Source of the DNA: Phoronis ovalis
Lineage: Eukaryota; Phoronida; Phoronidae
Assembly (NCBI GenBank): GCA_028565635.1
Contig: JAOXYB010048181.1
Coordinates: forward strand, 1-12,043
Reading direction: 5' to 3'
DNA length: 12,043 bases
Under the pieces are notes generated by a model, which was not told the origin of the DNA, searched no databases, and saw only the letters and a list, made by a program, of their open reading frames with translations. The translations under genes and the position numbers were made by a program. Shown in pieces: positions 1 through 9,200 of this stretch (its first letter is position 1; each line of letters begins with the position of its first letter).

Positions 1-483
1 AATCAGGCAGTCTGATGGGTCGTGTAGGAGGAGTTCTTGTCGCAAACTCGAAAATTAAGCGTATTAATATATAGATTTTTGGGATAAGAGAAATTGGAAT
101 CAAACTGCCCTTAAAGGCCCTACCTTTGACTACACAGCGCAACAGGATGGAAATCTGTGAGTCTTCTGGCTGTTTTATTTTTGGTACATATGCTAAAAGC
201 AAGTTTCTTGCAGTCAACTCAACAAAATGTAAAGAGCTATAATTTTATGTAAATTGAAATTGCCTTCGCACTGGGCATAAATTGCTAAAAACAGGAATGT
301 AAATTTATTCTAAAAGCACAGATTTGTAATACGTGGTCAGAAAAAATTCCCTGGATGGAGACAGCAAAATTCCTATTTTTCATATTGAGATATTTTCGTT
401 TATGTAATCAGTCATACATCACTCATTCATGATTACATGCTTTACCCGCAAACCAAAATATGTAGACGACTAGAAAATAGTAC
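1..483. other. AT-rich region, possible further antisense exons
   Basis: The likely intron after the minus-strand mucin-like exon. A 31-nt stretch at 124-154 (minus) is flanked by CTCACAG and GGTAGGG-type splice signals, and it joins in frame with the exon above and with an open stretch at 1-46 that follows a TTTTCGAG acceptor. The pyrimidine tracts are weak and the pieces very short, so I do not call them as exons. Confidence 0.3.
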
Positions 484-675
484 CTGTTCTTGTTGTTAGT
501 GGAGCTCCTGTTGTTGCTGGAGCATCTGTTGTCGATGTTGGAACTTCCGTTGTTGTTGATAATGCAGCTTTCATTGCTGTTGGTGGAACCTCCGTTCTTA
601 TTGGAGGAGCCTCCATTGTTGTTGTTGGTGGTAGAGTGGTTATTGGAGACGCATTTGCTGGTGCTGGTGTAGGCG
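484..675 (-). CDS. Thr/Pro-rich mucin-like exon of an antisense gene
   Basis: Read on the minus strand, TTGCTGTTTCAG precedes position 675 and ACAG|GTACTA closes the exon at 484. The 192-nt exon is symmetric: two bases finish a codon, 63 full codons follow, and one base is left over (phase 1 on both sides). That frame has no stop and reads PTPAPANASPITT, LPPTTTMEAPP, then TTTEVPTSTTDAPATTG and PLTTRT. About two thirds of the residues are Thr, Pro, Ala or Ser, with repeated TTT/TTE/TTD.P. Such segments are dense O-glycosylation spacers in secreted or membrane mucin-like proteins, and phase 1-1 exons are typical of shuffled extracellular modules. The plus strand is also open (Leu/Val-rich) but matches nothing. 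The parent gene and its other exons are not identified. Confidence 0.6.
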
Positions 676-1494
676 CTGAAACAGCAATATTAGAATAAGG
701 TGAAGCTTAATCTATTAAATAAAATTGAAGCATTCCTATCATATTGCATGATGTTTTTGAATTTCGAAATAAAATGTTGAAAATCAATATATAACAAAGC
801 AAATTTTAAAGCCAGAACGTCATACACATAAATTTCAAAAAAAAATTCAGATGGCTAGACCCGTTCAGGATCAGGCGTGCTTAAACGTTTTATCTGTCTA
901 TCAAATGGATATACCTCGGGATTGGTTGCCTCCTACTTGCGAAAATTAACATCATACGTGTACCAAGAATAGCTCTTCCTTTACAAAGATATGATAATTG
1001 AAGAATACTTCTAATCAGCAGCAACTAAATTGTTTGGTCATATACTGTACTTTGCAATGTACATAAACCAAACAAAGAAAGCAACTATACATATGGTTAT
1101 ACATATGTACAGCTCTATGTAATATAGTTCTTCAGGATATCTGCTTACAACAGAATATATATTTCACCCTCATACACAACGGATTCCTAATATGTAACAA
1201 TGCGTCCCTAAAATCATGTCTGCTTATAAAGGAATAAAAAAAGGTATGTTTTTGGCCATTTTTTTTGACAGTAGGATATGTTTTTAGCCATACTATTTGG
1301 CCATACTATGCTGAAAACGTGGTCTGTTTCTTGCAATAGTTGACTTACACTAAATATAACTACAAGTTTTCCTAAAAAGGTATACACGAATATTTACTTC
1401 TATCCTTATATATCTGGGCTAATATAAAACTTGCAGAATATTACAGTCTACTATAGTACACAAAACTCACAACTGTATCTCTCCAAAAGTCTTC

Positions 1495-1650
1495 AAATCC
1501 CTTGATTCAGGTACATGTATGTACGTGATGAGATGACATATTTAAAACAGCAACATTCAACAGAAAATCTCTGACAATATAAGTGTCTAAAGACGTCTTA
1601 CCAAAATTTCAAATCCCTTAATTCAGGTACTGTATGTATGTGATAATACA
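1495..1650. repeat. Pair of 40-bp direct repeats
   Basis: CAAATCCCTTGATTCAGGTA (from 1495) and CAAATCCCTTAATTCAGGTA (from 1611) begin two copies that continue with TGTATGTACGTGATGA and TGTATGTATGTGATAA. They are offset by 116 bp with few mismatches. Each copy is also preceded by a similar CCAAAA.T.TT stretch. Origin unknown. Confidence 0.75.
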
Positions 1651-2086
1651 TTAAATGAAGAACCTTCCATGTGGGAATAGGAAATTTATCAGATGATTAC
1701 TACAAAATACTTAACCTCCTGAACTCAAACCCTTAAAAACACATTAAAACTTAACGAAATACATTAAAATCATAAAGTCTGCTTCAAGATAATTCATTAA
1801 AACCAAAACATAATTCTACATTTGCAGACTTCTGTAAACAAATAGCCACATTTACAGATGAATATTTGACATTCTTGGTACCGGACAACATTTTAAGGAC
1901 ACATTCCATCGATATGATACTGTTATATATTGATGTGGATGTGAACAGATTTGAGTTTAAAAATAGCTATGTAAATATGTTGGGATGATGGTAATTCAAT
2001 ACCTCAAAGCCATGAGGCATATAGTTAAATTTGCATATGACTGTATATGTAAAGTCATTATTATATAATAGTAAAGCAGTATAAAA

Positions 2087-2121
2087 AGCTGGGAGATGTG
2101 AAAAAAAGAACACATCCAGCT
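2087..2121. repeat. Small hairpin
   Basis: AGCTGGGAGATGTG and CACATCCAGCT pair over 11 bases with a 3-nt bulge, around a purine-rich loop (A-run and GAA). No known function. Confidence 0.4.
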
Positions 2122-2676
2122 AGAGCTTCGATCACATAGGAAGCCACATCATAAGCAAAAACCTTGAAAGTGTATTGAACAAGAACATTTGAAAGTTATA
2201 TGGATGTCATGGCTGTGAAGCTTGTAAAGTCATAATAAGGAGGTGCAGAGAGTTCATAAGATAGCTGCAGTGTGTGTTTAGGAAATTCATCATTTCCAAC
2301 CATAATCAAGCAGAGGAGATTTGGAGGAGTTGACCATGTTAGGCCGTAATGGTGGAGGAAAGAGAAACTTAATATAAGATGAACAATACCAAGGAATGAG
2401 CAGTAATATGATTCCTAAGATGGCTAAAACTTTTAATATGTAAAGGACTTAATAGTGAACAATTTTCATAAATATTCATTGTCATAAGTTTCAAATAGTA
2501 ATCGGTTCAATATACATATAAGGGGGGTTGTTGTAACATATATTATTGTAATTTCAAAATCTTCTTATAATCTAAACCCAAAATAATAATAATTCACGAC
2601 AGCATCGTGACAGGTTTCTTAGCAAAAAAAGTTAAGCAGAGAAAAATAGTTGAGAGGATCCAGTTTTTAAGTCTGT

Positions 2677-2725
2677 GCCACACACCCCTACCAAATATTT
2701 TGTGAAGTACGGGGGATGGTGTGGC
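2677..2725. repeat. Imperfect inverted repeat (hairpin)
   Basis: GCCACACACCCC pairs with GGGGGATGGTGTGGC (2711-2725) around an AT-rich loop of about 20 nt containing CAAATATTTTG, itself a perfect palindrome. It lies about 190 bp upstream of the first HELB exon. It could be a fragment of a dispersed repeat or a structured element; it is not a recognised RNA gene. Confidence 0.55.
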
Positions 2726-2916
2726 TTTATTATAGCTTATAATACAATCCTAATGAAATAGTTATTTTACTCAAATTTGATTAGAATTCTTGTGATATAT
2801 AACTTTGTGCAAAAAAAATAATCTACATGGTAGATCAATCTGTGTCCTATTACTTTCGTGTCGCCCCATCTCAAACAATATTTTTAATTGTCAAATTAAA
2901 CAAATTTTGTTTTCAG

Positions 2917-3275
2917 ATTATGTATAAGTGCTTCAAAATTTGTGGCTGCGAGGCAAGCTTTGATGCTTTAAAAAACTCTGGTTTGTTTGCCCTGATGCCT
3001 TCAGCAAAGAAAGATGCTTTACAGAAATACGATGTATTGAAGAGTGGCTGTAGGAATGGACATACTTTTTTGTTTGAAACTGGTAGATTAACTGCCCAAA
3101 ATTGTGATGACGCATATACATTTTTGATAGAAAATTTAATTGTATACCGAGAAACTAAGCATCAACAGAAAAGAGTTTATTTATATAAACTGTGGGAAAG
3201 TGAGGTTTGCATTGCAGAAATAATTAAAAAACTTTTGCTAAAACAGCCTTGGACTTTTGCAATCGATTTTAAAAG
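2917..3275 (+). CDS. HELB: HELB exon A: RecD2-like N-terminal region
   Basis: The exon follows a pyrimidine-rich acceptor (TTTTGTTTTCAG, ending at 2916) and ends at donor AG|GTATGT; the final codon is split after two bases. It encodes residues 1-119 plus part of Ser120. It starts IMYKCFK and continues CEASFDAL (11-18), GHTFLF (48-53), then YLYKLWESE (88-96) and PWTFAIDF (111-118). The GHT(F/Y)L segment followed by a YL..L...E helix is typical of the helical region before the ATPase core in RecD2 and HELB. The frame is open upstream to an ATG at 2827, but its context is poor (T at -3) and the stretch 2884-2916 looks like intron, so I place an acceptor here rather than a start. An ATG at 2920 could serve as a start only if the gene were truncated. 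Confidence 0.85.
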
Positions 3276-6200
3276 GTATGTTATTTAATTTTGAAGATTT
3301 GACCTGTTGAAGATTAAATATTGCCTCCCCAATAGTATAGCTGCATTCCATTATTAATTTTAAAAAGAAATTGAATGAAAAGAAGTCAGTATTCCATAGC
3401 AATAATCCCATTCTGTTGTTTATAAGAATGATATTGAATTTCCTGAGCTTTGTGTGACCTATTTAAAAATATACTTTTTGATCAGTGTTTTTTGGCAACA
3501 ATAGTTTCCCTATAATCAAGGGCTGTAAAAGTGACTATACAGTTAGGAAAGAAAGAACATGCAATAAAAGAACGATGTGATATTAGAGATAGGCCTGTTT
3601 GTAGGACTAAAAATATGTCTTCACTACTAGATATTGATGAATTTTGGCTCAGTCATATTTTGCACTGCACACATTGTTTTTGAAAAACTCCAGTACACTC
3701 TTACTGATTAAAGATGTCTACCACTGTTAAATGTCACTGTATCTAGCTATGATTTTCACAGCTATAGTCTACAGAAAGTTGCTAGTCATGGATAACTGTT
3801 ATTGCTGAATGCAGATGGCAAATCATTTAGTGCATGCAGATAAATAATTTTAATAACAAATTTATTTTGTGGAATACAACATACGTTAATTAAATGATAT
3901 CATAAATTCACTGATTCTGAATCAGTTATATTGCAAAACAAGACTTTTAATTAATTTGCAGCTGTATTTGTTTGAGTAATTGTTTGTCATTTCAGTAAGG
4001 AGTTTGCAAACTTTGACCTGGATCAGAAGAAGGCTGCTTGTATGATGAGGGACAATGCTGTCACAGTTTTGTCTGGAAAGGGGGGCTGTGGAAAAACCTA
4101 TGTTGTTGGGTCAGTGTTTAAACATGTGGAAAGTGAGATCAATGAGTATGTTTATTTTTTTCTAGCCTTAAACAGAGTTATATATATGACCACTTGCATG
4201 TTAAATAAAAGACATAAACAAGTTTGCAATTTATTCAATAAGAACCTTGCAATGCCAATTGTTAAAAATAATGTAAATTAGTGTTGTTTAATCTCTAGTT
4301 ATCAGATCTTAGTGTCAGATCTTATAAACCTCTTCTAGAATGTTTAAAACTTACATATTTTATGATTTAGGTTTGAACCAGATAATGTGGAGGACTGCCT
4401 AACTGACACGCAAAAGAAACCAAAAGAAATTCCCTGCCATACTTTATTAGCTGCTCCTACAGGGAAAGCAGCCAAGGTGTTACAAAAAGAGGCTGGTCTT
4501 CCAGCATACACTTTGCATGCAATAAAATCAAGCTTTTTCAATTGGCTTTATAATCTTAAAGAATTGAAAAAGTCCAAGTCTGACAGTCCTAACCCTTGGA
4601 AATTTCATGAAACTCGTACCTTGATTGTGGATGAGTGTAGTCTTGTATCAGTACAACTGATATCTACAGTATTACGGATAATGCTGGAAAACACTGAATT
4701 GAAAAAAGTTGTTTTCATTGGTGATATTAATCAGTTGCCATCGATAGAGCCAGGAAATTTTCTATGTGACATGTATAACTCATTAGACTTCATAGGACAT
4801 AGCGTAAAGCTTACCAAAAACCACAGGTAATAAATAAATGTTTACTATGCCATAATACGCTGCATATAGTCATGCAGTGTAAATTAAAAACCCATTTTTT
4901 TTAACATAGCTGCTGCTGATCTCTGTTAACTGCACTCGATCTAAGCATACTGCAACTTCTTGAAAATTAAAGGCTATATATAACCATTACACTGTCTTTA
5001 GATTTGATAAATCTCCTATTTTTTGTTTGATTATTCAAAAATGGTTTACAGATGAAATATAATTTCTTTATGATGGCCTAAATTTGTTGCAACTGCTAAA
5101 GTGTAAAGTTGCTGATCTAGGAAAAACACATTTTTTTACAAGTTAAAAGATCAAAGATTAATTTCATTGATATTTGTTGTCTCTTTTATTTGTGTTAGAC
5201 ATCCCGGCTAGGGTTCTGTATAACAAATTGCATGACTTAGTTAATAACTATAAAACATCGTACATAAAAAAGGCCACCCACGACTGTCAAACTATATTTT
5301 GTAATAAATGTCAAGCATATGGTCATATTTAAGCAGTTTTACAGAAAAGCAATGGCATTTATTTTATAGATAGTTCCATCAGTGTTAAAGATTTTCAATC
5401 TGCAGATTTAAAATAATTATATTTCAGAACTGGGGTGGATGCTCTTGCAGAGAATGCTGAGAAGATAGCTAGCATAGAATATCCTATATTTAATGAACAA
5501 AACTATCATCTAATTCAGTTAAACGACAATGATACATACAGTAAGTTACTATCATTTGCAATGAAATGCAACTCTGGTATAGTGATATTTTATTTGTTAT
5601 GTCGCATTTTATGGAAGGCATTGCCACATTAGCTTGATCCACAGCAGGAATATTTGTGAACATTTAATAAATGTTTGCCAAATAAAATCGATATGGCTTT
5701 TAATTAAATTCAGTTTATCATGGCAAAACATCGTGTTTCTATGTTAAGTTAAATAAATAAGAATGTTAAAATTCACTTCATATCGTTCATATTATTTTGT
5801 ATCACCTCTATACATTCCTTTTTCGTGTAGTATCTTTGCAAATACCAGTTACAAACATTTGGGCTGGTTTATTTTGTCCATTCTCAAACCATATAATTAT
5901 GCTTTCTCTATAGTTTATGCTTTTTGTTTCTTGCATTGCTTCTTTTTTCTGGTAGCTTACTTTGTGGGTGTGCCTGCTGTGCAAAAACTTATGAAGATCA
6001 TTTAAAAATTGAGGTGTCACTCTGGCTTTAAAAAATTACTGCTTTGTTTTCACTCCTTAGGTATGTATGACTCTTTATCTTCAGTCATATTTTCATGATA
6101 CTATAATGTTAATTTTTGTACACACAGAAAAACGATCTTGTTGTTTTTGTAAGTAAAAGTTTAATTTTTTTTTAAATCATGTGTGTATTAAGTGGCAAAT

Positions 6201-9200
6201 GACCTTTAAAGTGAAAATCCAAATTATAACCAAAAGATTTCTGATGTTTATAAATACCAAAAGGCTTCTGAAAAACATCATAGTTTTGAGTGTTTTAGTT
6301 TCTTTTTTTAGCTATGGAAACTGCGGTGAGAAATCTCTTGAATAAGGAAGTTCCTCCCTCGCATGATACCAAAAAGTCCCAGAAAGGGCTGCCCACTCTA
6401 CAAAAGACTGAAAGTTCACAATCTTGGCTTGATCATGAAAATTCCCAATTTGTAGCATTTACAAGGTAGGATAATGTAACCAGGATCATCAATCCTGGCT
6501 ACGGAGACCATGAAGTGAATAAACTATGAACAGATCTATTCAACTCACAGCTATATTTCAAACTCTCTGAACTGTGCATTCAAAGAACACGGTATTTATA
6601 GACTTTGAGTGAACTCTATGTAAACATGACATATCAAGGTATGACGATTTTTATTGCTCGGTAATAATATTACGTAAGTAAATAGCTCATAAAAATTACA
6701 TCATGCTTATGCAACCAACACCGAGAACGGCGAATGTAATAGAATAAATACAATACAATCATAGGTAAATAAGATAGTAAAAGCTCCACTGTTTACAATA
6801 ACAACACGATGTTAATGTATTACTAGATGAAAAGATAAAAGCAATACTGAAAAAACATTAAATGTAGAAACAATAGCAGTTACCTCATGTATGCTGTTCT
6901 CTTACATGTGCTGGAATTAGGGTTAGGTTATATCATACTTAGAACAAATGTAACCTACTATTAATCATTTTATTTCATGAAGACAATAGGACCATTCTAA
7001 TCAGTTTCCAGTTGTATCCTCAATATTATTAGATTTGATGGTTAACCTGCATTGTAACATAGCATTATTCACTGCCTTAAAGAATATCAGTTTTTCTTCA
7101 GAAAATCAGTTCATTTATTTACTGATAAAATGTCATTTACATTTTCCAAATTTATACAGCATTTAAGAGGAACAATTTGTGAAATTGTAGCAGAGCAACA
7201 CAATTTTGTGCACAAAGTAAATTTTTTACATTCATTTGCATGAATGGTAAAGTAGTTCACACATATCCCTAAGGAAAATGTTTTTTTACAGAAACGACTG
7301 CAAAAGTATCAATGATATTTGTGCAAAACATTACAATGGTCATATCACTCATGACAATAAAGGAAAGCTTATTTTTAAACCTGGGGACAAGGTAAATCCT
7401 ACGAGAAATGAGTTTGTCACAGATTTTTATAACGATAGCCAAGTGAAGTTATATAATGGTGAAGTTTTCTTTATTAGAGAGCCAGATGGGGTAAGTAATG
7501 ATTAACATTGCAACCTATCTGTTATTAAGACTTAAAATTAGTGTCTGCTAATTAAAGGTTATTTTGTAGATGCATTGTAAAATAACAAGCTGTATGTAAA
7601 ACTTAATTTAGTACAATGTGTGTTTGTTGTTTTGTGAGATGGATTAGTGATGGATTTGCATGCAACTTTCCCAATTTGCCATAGGCGCAATATCATGTCA
7701 AGCATTATTACAGAAGCTACTAAAGCACAAAACACAAGCATCTTGTAATTGACACAATTAGACACTTAAAAGTCATTGAGTTGCCAGCATGAAATTAACT
7801 TCTTGCAGCTTATGCTTTACTTACATTTTATAATTTTAAAATGTGGGATTTTTGACCAAAAAAGAATTTTTTTTCATCTTGGGCGTGATTTTTACAAGTT
7901 GAGATTAGGATGATAGGCAGGTGGCATTAGAGGACAGATAAATAAGCTCCTCTGCTAAACTACGGCTTCCCAGTGACTATGCATTGTGGTATGATTACTT
8001 TGGTATGATTACCTATTCAACAACAGGAGGTCGCCTATTCATTTATATATTTAGGTTAACTGTTGAGACCATCTCATTGAAAGTAATTTATCTGAGAAAC
8101 AATAGACACCTGTTATCAAGTAGAGCAAGAAAATGTCAGATCACCTCCGATTGAGGCCAAAAATATACAAATATTTTTTATAGTGCTGGACATTTTTTTC
8201 TAAAATATCCGATAAAATGACAACGTTTCCCCATGCCTGTTATTATCCGATGCACTTTTAACAAATAAAAATCCGACCCAAATCAAAGAACATTTTTTTA
8301 TCTTCTATTCAAAATCTTAAAATATTTAGTTTTTCAGCTCCTTCTCACATTCCCTTACCAAAGTGGAAGGCCGTTATTCATCAGTTCTACAGCAGTTTTT
8401 GACAGTTTTATTACAGTTATTTCACTTGTCATATAATACATTCCAATACAGCAGTTTTATAACAGTAGCAGTTCGATAACAGTTCATAGCAGTTTTAAGG
8501 CCGAAATATGCAAGTTAGTTTTAGCAGTTAACTGCTGTGAACTGCTATGATGGCAGTTACCAGAACTGCTATGATGGCAGTTTTGTAACAGTATCAGTTC
8601 GATAGCAGTTATAAGGCCGAAATATGTAAATTAGTTTTAGCAGTTAACTGCTGTGAACTGCTATGATGGCAGTTGCCAGAACTGCTACTTAACGGCTAAC
8701 TAACGTAGCTCAGCCAATTACAATATACATATATAATTTAAAATCTTGACAAATAAAATAAAATAAAACACTTATGAGGGTTTTAAAATATACAAGACAA
8801 TTGTTTGCTATCTACTCAGCTGTTAAAATTAACTAATTGGTGAGCATGTAAATGAATGGCCTTAATGTCTCATAATATAACTGATGGTACATATACATAT
8901 GGTTTAAAATCTTGACACCAGGACCCAATATAATTAACCGTTGCCTAATCGAAACATTCAAGACACAATATTGTTTGCTATCTTACTCAGCTGTTAAGGT
9001 TATAGCCTACTGGTGAGTTGTATATAGAAAAAGGCAAGAAAACAATCAATAAAGTACATACAGTAGACAGCTAAAAATACCAAGAAATGTACAGACTAAA
9101 TATTTCATTCCCAGGCCTACCTAACCAGCGTAGACTCGAACCGTCAATCCACACTCACCTGTTTCCCACCATTCTAACCCCTTTTCCAAGTTTCGCATCG

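Larger units (their letters stand above)
676..2826. other. Region with no supported gene
   Basis: AT-rich, stop-dense sequence. I looked for the missing upstream HELB exons on the plus strand and for partners of the mucin-like exon on the minus strand and found none with both good splice sites and coding character. Weak candidates: a 33-codon plus frame from ATG at 851, with a minus frame across it; and a minus frame open for about 70 codons over 2200-2420. It contains the direct repeats listed separately, a TATACATATG pair (1087-1096, 1099-1108) and a duplicated TATGTTTTT.GCCAT (about 1242-1290). Confidence 0.6.

Noticed and set aside
490-672. Plus-strand Leu/Val-rich open frame of 60 codons
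   Set aside because: It is the antisense of the Thr/Pro codon repeat; the minus strand has good splice sites at both ends with matching phase.
851-950. Short plus-strand frame starting ATGGCTAGACC and an opposite minus frame
   Set aside because: About 33 codons, both strands open, no donor that would join in phase to HELB or to the mucin-like exon.
2827-2916. HELB start codon at 2827
   Set aside because: Poor start context and an intron-like pyrimidine tract ending TTTTCAG at 2916; the family match begins only at 2917.
2933-3121. Minus-strand open frame
   Set aside because: Antisense shadow of HELB exon A.
4344-4541. Minus-strand open frame
   Set aside because: Antisense shadow of HELB exon C.
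5763-6020. Hydrophobic plus-strand frame and an overlapping minus-strand frame
   Set aside because: Both lie in HELB intron D in T-rich DNA, lack splice or start support, and the apparent membrane segments follow from TTT/ATT codons.
6915-6932. Telomere-like TTAGGGTTAGG
   Set aside because: Fewer than two full units; too short to indicate a telomeric insert.
7559-7765. Minus-strand frame of 68 codons
   Set aside because: Intronic, no recognisable motif or splice context; length expected by chance.
8461-8690. CRISPR-like array
   Set aside because: Only two long, imperfect units without uniform spacers, in animal intronic DNA.
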